A DNA stretch of 64,000 bases from Peterkaempfera bronchialis (GTDB lineage: Bacteria; Actinomycetota; Actinomycetes; Streptomycetales; Streptomycetaceae), in NCBI RefSeq assembly GCF_003258605.2, contig NZ_CP031264.1, positions 5,332,001-5,396,000 on the forward strand, read 5' to 3'. Under the pieces are notes generated by a model. The model saw only the letters and a program-made list of their open reading frames with translations. It made no database searches and was not told the origin of the DNA. Every line of letters starts with the position of its first letter. Within the stretch, counting starts at the first letter, position 1. Shown in pieces: positions 25,535 through 33,564 of the stretch. A program made the translations under genes and the position numbers.

Positions 25535-26464
25535 GTGCTCCGTTCCGCGATCCTCGCCGCCTCCCGCTCCCCGCAGATGCGCACCCTGGTGGAGAAGCTG
25601 CCGCCGACCCGCGCCATCGTGGAGCGCTTTGTGGCCGGTGAGCCCCTGGACGCCGCCCTGGCCGCCTGCGACGAGCTGACCGCCACCGGCCGCCGCGCCA
25701 CCCTCGACCACCTGGGCGAGGACACCCGCGACGCGGCACAGGCCGCCGCCACCGCCGCCGCGTACGAGAAGCTGCTGGAGGCGCTGAAGGAGACCGGCCT
25801 GGCCCAGCACGCCGAGGTCTCCGTGAAGCTCTCCGCCGTCGGCCAGTTCCTGCCGCAGGACGGCGAGCAGGTCGCCCTGGAGAACGCCCGCCGGATCTGC
25901 ACGGCCGCCGCCGACGCGGGCACCACGGTCACCCTCGACATGGAGGACCACACCACCACCGACTCCACCCTGGGCATCGCCCGCCAACTGCGCGCCGACT
26001 TCCCCTGGCTGGGTGTCGTCCTCCAGGCGTACCTGCGGCGTACCGAGGCCGACTGCCGCGACTTCTCCGGCCCCGGCTCCCGGGTGCGGCTCTGCAAGGG
26101 CGCCTACCAGGAGCCCGCCTCGGTCGCCTTCCAGAAGAAGGACGAGGTCGACCGCGCCTATGTCCGCTGCCTCAAGGTGCTGATGGCCGGGGAGGGCTAC
26201 CCGATGGTGGCCTCCCACGACCCCCGCATGGTGAAGATCGCCGGGGAGCTGGCCGAGCGGAACGGCCGCAAGGCCGACTCCTTCGAATACCAGATGCTCT
26301 ACGGCATCCGCCCCGAGGAGCAGCTGCGGCTGGCCCGGTCCGGTGCCACCATGCGCGTCTACCTCCCCTACGGCCAGGAGTGGTACGGCTACTTCATGCG
26401 CCGCCTGGCGGAGCGCCCGGCCAACCTGGCGTTCTTCCTCCGCGCCATGGCCACCCGGGGCTGA
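25535..26464 (+). CDS. Proline dehydrogenase
   Basis: This 309-residue FAD-dependent TIM-barrel enzyme catalyses the first step of proline catabolism, proline to pyrroline-5-carboxylate. Motifs: VSVKLSAVGQ, TVTLDMEDHTTTDSTL, VVLQAYLRRTEADC, VRLCKGAYQEPASVAF (Lys/Gly flavin region), PMVASHDPRM, FEYQMLYGIRPEEQ and the substrate-binding YLPYGQEWYGYFMRRLAERP. The size matches monofunctional actinobacterial PRODH/PutB. The GTG at 25535 follows CTGGAG at proper spacing. With pruA it forms the complete proline-to-glutamate route. Confidence 0.94.
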   Translation: MLRSAILAASRSPQMRTLVEKLPPTRAIVERFVAGEPLDAALAACDELTATGRRATLDHLGEDTRDAAQAAATAAAYEKLLEALKETGLAQHAEVSVKLSAVGQFLPQDGEQVALENARRICTAAADAGTTVTLDMEDHTTTDSTLGIARQLRADFPWLGVVLQAYLRRTEADCRDFSGPGSRVRLCKGAYQEPASVAFQKKDEVDRAYVRCLKVLMAGEGYPMVASHDPRMVKIAGELAERNGRKADSFEYQMLYGIRPEEQLRLARSGATMRVYLPYGQEWYGYFMRRLAERPANLAFFLRAMATRG

Positions 26465-26486
26465 CACGGCGCGGGCGGCTGCACGG

Positions 26487-27062
26487 TCAGAAGTCTGCGG
26501 TCTCCAGGGCGAAGGAGAACGGCGCGGGGAGGTCGAGCGGCTTGCCGAAGGGGGCGAGGTGCACCTCGGTGTAGTCGTCGTCCTCGGGGAGGCCGAAGAG
26601 CGAGACGCGGTCCTCGGTGCGGTCGATCAGCAGGTAGAGCGGGATGCCCGCGCGGGCGTAGCAGTGGCGCTTGGCGATGCGGTCCTGCTCGGGCCTGGTG
26701 GAGGTCACCTCGACGACCATGGCGATGCCGTCGGGGGGCATCCAGGGCGGGGCACCGCGGAAGACCTGGAGGTCCGCCGGGGCGAAGGTCGCGTCGGGGA
26801 TCGCGTGGTCCCGGGGGCAGCGGCCGCCACTGGACAGCTTCAGTCCCTTGTTTCCTGCGAACCTCATGCGGGTGGCGGAGTGCAGGATGACCTGTTCGAC
26901 CACTCGTCCGATGCAGTCCTCGTGGTCCCCGTCCGGTGGCGGTGTCACGACGATCTCCCCCTCGATCAGCTCGGCTCGGAAGCCCTCGGGGGTCTGTAGG
27001 CCCAGGAAGCTGTCCAGGAGGATGTCCTCCTGCGTTCGCGGCTCATGTGCCATGGCGCTCAC
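26487..27062 (-). CDS. Uma2 family PD-(D/E)XK-type protein
   Basis: This 191-residue DUF820/Uma2 protein has HxxD...ExK-like positions: FRAELIEGEIVVTPPPDGDH, RDHAIPDATFAPADL and VVEVTSTRPEQDRIAKRHCY followed by YARAGIPLYLLIDRTEDRV. The family has a restriction-endonuclease fold and is abundant in actinobacteria and cyanobacteria, usually of unknown function. GTG 27062 and ATG 27053 are both usable starts. It is a single gene with no methylase or toxin partner beside it. Confidence 0.85.
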   Translation of the reverse strand: MSAMAHEPRTQEDILLDSFLGLQTPEGFRAELIEGEIVVTPPPDGDHEDCIGRVVEQVILHSATRMRFAGNKGLKLSSGGRCPRDHAIPDATFAPADLQVFRGAPPWMPPDGIAMVVEVTSTRPEQDRIAKRHCYARAGIPLYLLIDRTEDRVSLFGLPEDDDYTEVHLAPFGKPLDLPAPFSFALETADF

Positions 27063-27174
27063 CCCGCACCCCTTCCTCTTGTCGCGGTCAAACTACGGGA
27101 ACGGTGAGGCCGCTCCGGCCGGTGCCGGGGCGGCCTCACTCGATCGTGTCATGGGGGGAGGGGATGCGCGGGGA

Positions 27175-28499
27175 TCAGAGCAGGGCGGCGGCGGGTTCGA
27201 CCATTTTGCGGGCGGTCTTGGCGTCCGCGTACTCGCCGAGGGCGGTCATCACCCACTCGCCGGAGAACTGCCGGACCAGCTTGCACATGAAGACGCCGGT
27301 GCGGGGCTCGGCGTGGGTGAGGTCGAAGCGGGCCAGTTCCTGGCCGGTGGTGGCGTCGACCAGGCGGCAGTAGGCCTTGGCGATCTCGGAGAACTTCTGG
27401 CCGGAGAAGGAGTTGACGGTGAAGACCAGGCCGCAGACCTGCGGGGGCAGGCCGTCGAGGTGGACGGTGATCTGCTCGTCGTCGCCGTCGCCCTTGCCGG
27501 TGAGGTTGTCGCCGGAGTGCTGGATGGCGCCGTTGAAGACGGACAGCTTCATGAACCAGGCCGTCTCGACCTTCTTGCGCTGGGCGTCGAAGGCGATGCA
27601 GGAGGCGTCGAGGTCGATGTTGCGGCCACGGTGGGCGGGCTCCCAGCCCAGGCCCATGCGGACGGCGGAGAGGAAGGGCTTGCCGTTCTTCTCCAGGGAG
27701 ACGGAGCCGCCCTTGACCAGGTTGACCCGGCCCTTGTCCAGGGTGACCTTCGGCGGCGCGGGCGGTGCGGGCGGCGCGGCCGGGGGAGCGGGCGGTGCAG
27801 GCGGTGCGGCCGGGGAGCGGGCGGGGTGAGGGTCCAGTCGCTGTCGGCGGAGGCGGAGGCGGGGGCGGAGACGGGGGCGGGAACGGGCGCGGGAACGGGC
27901 GCGGGGATGCCCTGGACCGGCAGGCCGGTCGGCGGGGGCGGCGGTGCCGTGGCGGGCTGGGGTGCCGCCGGGGCTGCCGGCGCGCTCGGGCCCGGGTCGT
28001 CCACGGTGACGCCGAAGTCGGTGGCGATGCCCGCCAGGCCGTTGGCGTAGCCCTGGCCGACGGCGCGTACCTTCCAGGCGCCGGCCCGCCGGTAGACCTC
28101 CACCACGACCAGGGCGGTCTCCAGCGTCAGCCGGGGCGGGGTGAAGGTGATCAGCGCCTCGCCGGTGTCGGCGTTGCGCACGGTGGCGGTGGGCTCGGTG
28201 CCGGCGAAGGTGGCGCCGGCCTCGTCCAGGCTGGCGGTGACGACCACCTTGTGGATGTCGGTGGGCACGGCCGAGGTGTCCACGGTGATGGAGTCGGGGG
28301 CGCCGGCCGAGGCGGGGCGGTGGGTCACCCCGGGGCCCTGCGGGGCGTTGAAGAAGACGAAGTCGGCGTCCGAGCGGACCTTGCCGTTCTTGGCGAGCAG
28401 CAGTCCCGAGACATCCAGCTGCTTGGGCGCCGTCACCTCCACCGTCACACGGGGGGCGGGCAGCGGGGCGTTGCCGCCCTGCGTCAGGGCCGTGGTCAC
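27175..28499 (-). pseudogene. Two-domain TerD-family (tellurium resistance/stress) protein, one-base frameshift in the linker
   Basis: The GTG at 28499, behind AGGAGGA, opens a first TerD-like domain (VTVEVTAPKQLDVSGLLLAK, DADFVFFNAPQGPGV, ALVVVEVYRRAGAWKVRAVG). A Pro/Ala-rich linker follows. A second TerD domain (VNLVKGGSVSLEK, MGLGWEPAHRGRNIDLDASC, QITVHLDGLPPQV, FMCKLVRQFSGEWVMTALGE) runs to the stop at 27175. Within the linker near 27815 the frame shifts; a repeated unit shows CCCC where its sister copy has CCCCC, and one added C restores a 441-residue protein. TerD proteins bind calcium and act in membrane-stress complexes. Either a sequencing error or a real lesion. Confidence 0.85.
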
Positions 28500-28651
28500 G
28501 GTCGTCCTCCTCGTGGTGTCCGGTGCGCCGCGCTCGGCGTGCCGCTCGGCGTAGGGGGGCGTGGTTCCGGCTGCTGCGCGCCCCCGCGACACCCTAACGA
28601 AGAAGGGGATCGATACGTTCTCGGGCCGACGATCACGCCTTGGACACCTCC

Positions 28652-28680
28652 TTGACCCGGCCGGGCGGGTGGCATACCGT
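28652..28680 (+). promoter_or_regulatory. Sigma-70-type promoter of kdgD
   Basis: A -35 TTGACC (28652-28657) and -10 TACCGT (28675-28680) are separated by exactly 17 bases, 67 bases upstream of the kdgD ATG. The leader that follows is AT-richer than its surroundings (around GATGTAGATGCAAATCAGG) and could hold a regulator site, plausibly for the IclR protein encoded just downstream. Confidence 0.65.
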
Positions 28681-28747
28681 CACATGGTTCACGGATGTAG
28701 ATGCAAATCAGGAATGTGGTCGACAGTCTCAGGGAGAGCGATCGTCC

Positions 28748-29686
28748 ATGACCGACAGCACCGCACTCGCCGACCGGCTCGACGGCCTGCTCTTCTTCCC
28801 CGTCACCGCCTTCCGCCCGGGCGACGGCGCACTCGACCCGGCGCTCTTCCGCCGCCACGTACGGGAGGGCATCGACGCCGGTGCCGCCGCCGTCTTCGCC
28901 GCCTGCGGCACGGGCGAGTACCACGCGCTCGACCTGGACGAGTACGAGGCCGTGGTGGCCGCCGCCGTCGCCGAGGCCGCCGGGCGGGTCCCGGTGGTGG
29001 CCGGAGCCGGCCACGGGACCGCGCTGGCCGCCCGGTTCGCCGAACGCGCCCACCGGGCCGGCGCCGACGGGCTGCTGGCCCTGCCGCCCTACCTGGTGCT
29101 GCCGGACCAGCAGGGCCTGCTGCGCCACTACACCGGACTCGCCGCCGCCACCCCGCTGGACCTGATCGTCTACCAGCGCGACAACGCGGTGCTCTCACCC
29201 GCCTCCGTGGTGCAGCTGGCCCGCAACCCCCGGATCATCGGCATCAAGGACGGCCTGGGCGACCTGGACCTGACGCAGCGCATCATCAGCGCCGTACGCA
29301 CCGAACTGCCCGACCGCCGCCTGCTGTACTTCAACGGCCTGCCCACCGCCGAACTCACCGGCCTCGCCTACCGGGGACTCGGGGTCACCCGCTACTCCTC
29401 CGCGGTCTTCTGCTTCGCCCCGGACATCGCCCTCGCCTTCCACCGGGCGATCGGCAGCGGCGACCTCGCCACCGTGGAGCGCCTGCTGGACGGCTTCTAC
29501 CGTCCGCTGGTGGAGCTGCGCGCCCGTGGCCGGGGCTATGCGGTCTCGCTGGTCAAGGCCGGGGTGCGGCTGGGCGGTCTGGACGTCGGCGGGGTCCGCC
29601 CGCCGCTCTCCGAGCCGCCCGCCGAGCACCTCGCGGAACTGGCCGCCATCATCGACCGGGGCCGCGCCCTGCTCGCCGACGGCTGA
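28748..29686 (+). CDS. kdgD: 5-dehydro-4-deoxyglucarate dehydratase
   Basis: This 312-residue DapA/NAL-superfamily class I aldolase-type enzyme converts 5-keto-4-deoxyglucarate to 2-oxoglutarate semialdehyde in glucarate/galactarate catabolism. Motifs: FFPVTAF at the N-terminus, VFAACGTGEYHALDLDEYE (substrate GTGE loop), LIVYQRDNAVLS (the Tyr/Asn-Arg variation of this branch) and the Schiff-base Lys in RIIGIKDGLGDLD. The C-terminal helix matches KDGDH length. I chose the ATG at 28748 behind AGGGAGAG. No other sugar-acid genes are adjacent. An IclR regulator lies convergent downstream. Confidence 0.88.
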   Translation: MTDSTALADRLDGLLFFPVTAFRPGDGALDPALFRRHVREGIDAGAAAVFAACGTGEYHALDLDEYEAVVAAAVAEAAGRVPVVAGAGHGTALAARFAERAHRAGADGLLALPPYLVLPDQQGLLRHYTGLAAATPLDLIVYQRDNAVLSPASVVQLARNPRIIGIKDGLGDLDLTQRIISAVRTELPDRRLLYFNGLPTAELTGLAYRGLGVTRYSSAVFCFAPDIALAFHRAIGSGDLATVERLLDGFYRPLVELRARGRGYAVSLVKAGVRLGGLDVGGVRPPLSEPPAEHLAELAAIIDRGRALLADG

Positions 29687-29747
29687 GCCCCTGAGCCCCT
29701 GAGCCCCTGAGCCCCTGAGCCCCTGAGCGGCTGAGCGGCTGAGCCCG
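29684..29747. repeat. 8-bp tandem repeat starting at the kdgD stop codon
   Basis: Five copies of TGAGCCCC (29684-29723) are followed by two TGAGCGGC and one TGAGCCCG. The first TGA is the stop of kdgD. Because the unit is 8 bases, TGA falls in all three plus-strand frames, so read-through or frameshifted ribosomes are stopped whichever frame they are in. Confidence 0.9.
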
Positions 29748-29764
29748 CGCCGCCCGCCCGGCCC

Positions 29765-30544
29765 TCAGAGGTGGCGGGTGGCCAGCGCCAGCCGGTCGCG
29801 GGCCGTGAAGAGGGCGTCGCGGATCTCCTGCTCGCGCCCCGGGGTGAGCCGCGCCACCGGTACCGAGCAACTCACCGCGTCCCGCGCCGGGGTGCGGTAC
29901 GGGACGGCGATGCCGAAGCAGCGCAGGCCGAGGGTGTTCTCCTCGTGGTCCACCGCGTAGCCGCGCTGCCGGATCAGCCGCAGCTCCTCGATCAGCGCCT
30001 CGCGGTCGGTCAGGGTGTGCTCGGTGAGCGCCTCCAGCCGCTCCGGGAGCAGGTGGCGCACCTGGTCGTCGCTATGGGTGGCCAGCAGCGCCTTGCCCAG
30101 CGAGGTGGAGTGCGCGGGCAGCCGTCGGCCGACCCGGGTAAAGGGGCGCAAGTAGTGCTGCGACTGGCGGGTGGCGAGGTAGACCACGTCGGTGCCGTCC
30201 AGCCGGGCCAGGTGGATGGTCTCGGTGGTCTCGTCGGCGAGCCGGTCCAGGGTGGGCCGGGCCGCCGCGACCACCTCGTCGCCGTCGATATAGGAGGTGC
30301 CGACCAGCAGCGCGCGTACGCCGATGCCGTACCGGGTGGCGGTGGCGTCCGTCTCCACCCAGCCCAGCTCCACCAGGGTGCGCAGCAGCATATAGAGGCT
30401 GCTCTTGGGATAGCCGAGCGCGGTCTGCACCTCGGCGAGGCTGTGCATCCCCGGGCGGCCGGCGAAGTACTCAAGCAGTTCGACCGTCCGTACGGCGGAC
30501 TTGACCTGGGAGCCGCCCGCTTCTGCGGGGGTGGGCAGAGCCAT
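29765..30544 (-). CDS. IclR-family transcriptional regulator
   Basis: This 259-residue protein has an N-terminal winged helix (VKSAVRTVELLEYFAGRPG, SLAEVQTALGYPKSSLYMLL, LGWVETDATATRYGIG) and a C-terminal GAF-like IclR effector domain (PAHSTSLGKALLATHSDDQV, RGYAVDHEENTLGLRCFGIA). IclR proteins commonly control aromatic or sugar-acid catabolism; with kdgD as the convergent neighbour, a sugar-acid breakdown product is a reasonable guess for the ligand. I chose the ATG at 30544 behind AAAGGGG; upstream codons are not part of the fold. Confidence 0.9.
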   Translation of the reverse strand: MALPTPAEAGGSQVKSAVRTVELLEYFAGRPGMHSLAEVQTALGYPKSSLYMLLRTLVELGWVETDATATRYGIGVRALLVGTSYIDGDEVVAAARPTLDRLADETTETIHLARLDGTDVVYLATRQSQHYLRPFTRVGRRLPAHSTSLGKALLATHSDDQVRHLLPERLEALTEHTLTDREALIEELRLIRQRGYAVDHEENTLGLRCFGIAVPYRTPARDAVSCSVPVARLTPGREQEIRDALFTARDRLALATRHL

Positions 30545-30647
30545 GGCCGCTGGCCCCTTTCGACGTTGGGCAGCCCGGTGGAGTGCGCCATCTCTCCACG
30601 GCGCTGGGCTGCGTTCAGTGTAGGGAACGGCTCGGACAGGGGTCGGG

Positions 30648-31799
30648 TCAGCTGAAGCGGCCCCGCGCGGCCACGGCCCGGGGGTGGTCCACGCCGAAGG
30701 CGGAGGCCAGCCAGGTGTCACCGGCCGCGTTGTGCGGGCCGCCCCGGTGGTCGTACTGCACCGCGAAGGAGTAGCGGCCCGGCAGTGCCGTCTGCGCGGG
30801 CTCCAGGGCGAACCGGTACACCAGCGCGTCGCCCGCCGACTCGACGGTGACCGCGACGCCGGGCATGGTGGTCCACGCCCCGCCGTCGGCGACCCCGCCC
30901 GAGCGGTCGACCCTGAGCTCGACCTCCAGGGCGGTCAGCGGCTCGTCGACCGTCAACTCCAGGGAGGCGCGGGAGGAGTACGGGTTGGCGGTGTCGGCCG
31001 AGGCCAGGCCGTGCAGCGCCAAGTCGTCGGTGGGGGCCAGCTCGACGGTCGGCGAGGGCTCGGGCGCATCGCCGGACGGGGTGGGAGCGGTGCCGCCGCC
31101 CGGTACGGCGGGGGTGGTGGCCGTGCCGCCCGCCGGCCGGACACTGTGCGAGGCCGAGGGCGAGGGGGCGGGTGCGGGCTGAGTGGCCGGGTAGTGCGGG
31201 GCCGGGTACTGAGGGGTCGGGGACTGAGCGGCCGGCTGCTGGGCGGTCGGCTGCTGCGTGGAGGACGGCTGCCGGGTGGAGGGCGACGTCGTCGGCCGGG
31301 TGGCGTCGAAGGGGCCCAGGGGCGAGGCGGTCTGCGTCCCGGCGGACGACGGGGAGGGGGCCGTCCAGCCCGGGCTCCGGTCCCGCGAGGCGGCCGACTG
31401 AAGGGGGCTGCCACGCCCGGCCAGCACCGAAGGCGTCTCGGCGTCCCCGGTGGCCGACGGGGTGGTGCCCGGGGTGCCGGCGGGGGTGCCGTCGTCGCCC
31501 GGGGCGCCGTTGACGTCGGAGATCCGGATGGACGGCGGCAGCGACCCCTGCACGCTGACGATCCAGGTGGTGGCCACGCTGATCCCGACCACGGTGGACA
31601 TGGCCACTGCCGCGCTGGACACCCGGAGTCCGGGCAGCCGCAGCGCAGCACCGCGCCGTCGGCGCAGCACATGCCGCCCCCGGGCGCCACTGCCGCCCGG
31701 GCGTGAGCCCCCCGTGTGTTCCGGCCCGGGCCGTCCGCCTCGGTGCCGTCCTGCCCCGGCGCGCAGACGCGCCTGAGTGGTGTCCTCCTGGGGAACCAC
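30648..31799 (-). CDS. Probable separate membrane-anchored Pro/Thr/Ser-rich protein sharing the M56 frame
   Basis: A GTG at 31799 has GGAGGGA six bases upstream and an AT-richer promoter-like stretch before it. It would give 383 residues: a basic cytoplasmic N-terminus (RLRAGAGRHRGGRPG), one membrane segment (AAVAMSTVVGISVATTWIVS) and a long Pro/Ser/Thr/Gln linker (around TQQPTAQQPAAQSPTPQYPA). The C-terminal beta-rich domain is LALHGLASADTANPYSSRAS to YSFAVQYDHRGGPHN. The external domain is unrecognised and may be a carbohydrate- or wall-binding fold. I think this is an independent gene that happens to be in frame with M56. Confidence 0.55.
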   Translation of the reverse strand: MVPQEDTTQARLRAGAGRHRGGRPGPEHTGGSRPGGSGARGRHVLRRRRGAALRLPGLRVSSAAVAMSTVVGISVATTWIVSVQGSLPPSIRISDVNGAPGDDGTPAGTPGTTPSATGDAETPSVLAGRGSPLQSAASRDRSPGWTAPSPSSAGTQTASPLGPFDATRPTTSPSTRQPSSTQQPTAQQPAAQSPTPQYPAPHYPATQPAPAPSPSASHSVRPAGGTATTPAVPGGGTAPTPSGDAPEPSPTVELAPTDDLALHGLASADTANPYSSRASLELTVDEPLTALEVELRVDRSGGVADGGAWTTMPGVAVTVESAGDALVYRFALEPAQTALPGRYSFAVQYDHRGGPHNAAGDTWLASAFGVDHPRAVAARGRFS

Positions 31800-33038
31800 C
31801 GATCTCCCTCCGTACCGGCCGACGGGGCCGCGCGGCGACTCCGCTCCCCCACGGGTCGGAACGCGCGCACGCATGCGTCGACAGAGGCAAAAGAATACCA
31901 GCGTGAACCGTGAGTGTGACTGGGCGGTCGCAGAACGAGATCGGCTCCGGCGCATCCCGTACGCCGCAGTCGACCTGACGTCCCGCCGGAACCAGGGAAC
32001 CGCGCGACGGCCCGACAGGCAACCCCCTGCAACCGTTGCCGCCGCCCCCGTGGGGGACCGCAGCGGGCCGGGTCGGTGGGCGGGGGTGTCAGTGGGGTGG
32101 GGCTGGGTCTGGGCGGTTTCGACCGTTTCATGGAGGTCGTGGGTGGCGTCCAGCGCCGCGCCGGCCGAGGTGCAGAGGCAGGCGGTGAGCAGCAGGGCGA
32201 CCGCGCTGCGGCGGCGGGTGGGGGCGGGGTGCGGGCCGGGGGAGAGCAGCGCCGCGACCCGGCGCGGGACCGGGCCGGTGTGGGCGGCCGGTGCCAGGCC
32301 GGGGCGGTGCGAGGGGTGCTGCGCGGCGGCCAGGGCGGCCCGGCCGACGGCGCGGGCGGTGAGCGTACGGCTGCCCACCGAGGCGGCGGCGGCCTCGTCG
32401 GCCCAGCGCTCCAGGTGGTACGAGAGCGGGGCGCGCAGCCGCCGCAGGGCGGGGTGGGCCACTGCGGCGTACTCGGCGGCGGCCAGGAAGAGGTGGTGCC
32501 GGGCGGCGAGGTGGGCCCGCTCATGGGCCAGTAGGGCCGACCGCTCGTCGGCGGTGAGCGCCCGCAGCATTCCGCTGGTGACCACCACCCGGCCGGGGCG
32601 GCCGGGGAGCGCGTAGGCGTCGGCCCGGTCGTCCGGGAGCACGGCGAGACCGCTCCCGGCAGCAGCGCCTGCTTCGGCGGCTGCCACCCGGGCGCGGGCC
32701 CGGGTGAGGTCCCGCCGGTGGCGGAGGGTCGTCCGCAGCAGCAGCCCGGCGACGAGGGTGAGTGCGGCGCCCGCCGCGAGGGCGACCGGTCCGGCGGACG
32801 GGGAGAGGCGTTCCAGCCAGGGCAGCGACAGATGGCCGAGCGCCGCGACGACGGGCAGCCGGAGCAGTCCGGCGGCGGTGAGCAGGGCGAGCGAGGCGGT
32901 GGCCCCGCCGGCCAGCAGCGCGGCGGTGCCGGTGAGCACCCAGGCCGCGATGCGCGGCGGCAGCCAGTCGGCCAGCCGCCGGGCGGCGGGTACGGCGAGC
33001 AGCGGCAGCAGCAGCGGAATCCAGACGGCGACCCTCAT
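30648..33038 (-). CDS. M56-family membrane metallopeptidase running without a stop into a Pro/Thr-rich region
   Basis: The ATG at 33038 overlaps the BlaI stop (ATGA). Residues about 1-330 are a BlaR1/M56 protein: hydrophobic segments (WIPLLLPLLAVPAARRL, VLTGTAALLAGGATASLALL), the zinc motif in LLAHERAHLAARHH (HExxH), and ALLLTACLCTSAGAALDATH near the natural end. No stop codon follows, so the frame runs on through about 80 codons of Arg/Cys-rich, non-coding-looking sequence into the downstream gene, giving 796 residues. Known M56 partners cleave or release the BlaI repressor. I suspect that the M56 stop was lost or hidden by an indel. Confidence 0.75.
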   Translation of the reverse strand: MRVAVWIPLLLPLLAVPAARRLADWLPPRIAAWVLTGTAALLAGGATASLALLTAAGLLRLPVVAALGHLSLPWLERLSPSAGPVALAAGAALTLVAGLLLRTTLRHRRDLTRARARVAAAEAGAAAGSGLAVLPDDRADAYALPGRPGRVVVTSGMLRALTADERSALLAHERAHLAARHHLFLAAAEYAAVAHPALRRLRAPLSYHLERWADEAAAASVGSRTLTARAVGRAALAAAQHPSHRPGLAPAAHTGPVPRRVAALLSPGPHPAPTRRRSAVALLLTACLCTSAGAALDATHDLHETVETAQTQPHPTDTPAHRPGPLRSPTGAAATVAGGCLSGRRAVPWFRRDVRSTAAYGMRRSRSRSATAQSHSRFTLVFFCLCRRMRARVPTRGGAESPRGPVGRYGGRSVVPQEDTTQARLRAGAGRHRGGRPGPEHTGGSRPGGSGARGRHVLRRRRGAALRLPGLRVSSAAVAMSTVVGISVATTWIVSVQGSLPPSIRISDVNGAPGDDGTPAGTPGTTPSATGDAETPSVLAGRGSPLQSAASRDRSPGWTAPSPSSAGTQTASPLGPFDATRPTTSPSTRQPSSTQQPTAQQPAAQSPTPQYPAPHYPATQPAPAPSPSASHSVRPAGGTATTPAVPGGGTAPTPSGDAPEPSPTVELAPTDDLALHGLASADTANPYSSRASLELTVDEPLTALEVELRVDRSGGVADGGAWTTMPGVAVTVESAGDALVYRFALEPAQTALPGRYSFAVQYDHRGGPHNAAGDTWLASAFGVDHPRAVAARGRFS

Positions 33039-33454
33039 GCGCTGCCCTCCGGCCGGGGGCTGCCGGGGGCGTCGGGGGTGCCCGAGGCGGTGTCGCCGAG
33101 CAGGTCGCGCAGCAGGCGTTCGTCGTCTGCGGAGAGGTCGGAGACAAAGCGGGCCAGCACGCTGGAGCGGTCGGGCTCCCGGTCCAGCTCGGAGCGCATC
33201 CGGCGGGCGGCGAGCCCGGCGGTGTCCTGCACCGCCGGGGTGTAGGCGTAGGCGCGGCCGGTCCGGGTGCGCAGCACGGTGCCCTTCTCGTGCAGCCGCC
33301 CGAGGATGGTGGCGACCGTGGTGCGGGCGAGACCGCCGCCGAGCGCCTGCTGGACGTCCTGCGGGGTGAGCGGGCGCCCGGCGGCCCAGAGCGCGGCCAG
33401 CACCTCGGACTCCAGCTCGCCGGGTGGGCGGCGCGGGGCGGGCAGCTCGGGCAT
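33035..33454 (-). CDS. BlaI/MecI/CopY-family repressor
   Basis: This 139-residue winged-helix repressor has RRPPGELESEVLAALWAAGR, LTPQDVQQALGGGLARTTVA, TILGRLHEKGTVLRTRTGRA and a C-terminal dimerisation helix (FVSDLSADDERLLRDLLGD). It overlaps the M56 gene, the standard repressor-sensor protease pair. A perfect palindrome that fits the family's TACA/TGTA operators lies 41 bases upstream of its ATG. Regulated targets probably include itself, M56 and the divergent DedA-PAP2 pair, suggesting an envelope-stress response. Confidence 0.92.
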   Translation of the reverse strand: MPELPAPRRPPGELESEVLAALWAAGRPLTPQDVQQALGGGLARTTVATILGRLHEKGTVLRTRTGRAYAYTPAVQDTAGLAARRMRSELDREPDRSSVLARFVSDLSADDERLLRDLLGDTASGTPDAPGSPRPEGSA

Positions 33455-33494
33455 GTCGGCGTTTCCTCCTGGGAACGGCTACGATCGAAGGATC

Positions 33495-33512
33495 GTCTAC
33501 AAGATTGTAGAC
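33495..33512. promoter_or_regulatory. BlaI-type operator palindrome
   Basis: GTCTACAA-GA-TTGTAGAC is a perfect 8+2+8 dyad with the TACA/TGTA core recognised by BlaI/MecI repressors. It lies in the divergent region between blaI (start 33454) and the DedA gene (start 33565). A second small dyad, ACGATC-GAAG-GATCGT, lies beside it at 33481-33496. Confidence 0.8.
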
Positions 33513-33564
33513 AGTGGTGGCGGCCCGGTGTGCCGCCACGACCAGTATCGGAGGTCCGCCCACC

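Noticed and set aside
23516-26467. 983-codon minus-strand frame opposite pruA and proline dehydrogenase
   Set aside because: It crosses two well-supported plus-strand genes and the gap between them, and no domain is recognisable.
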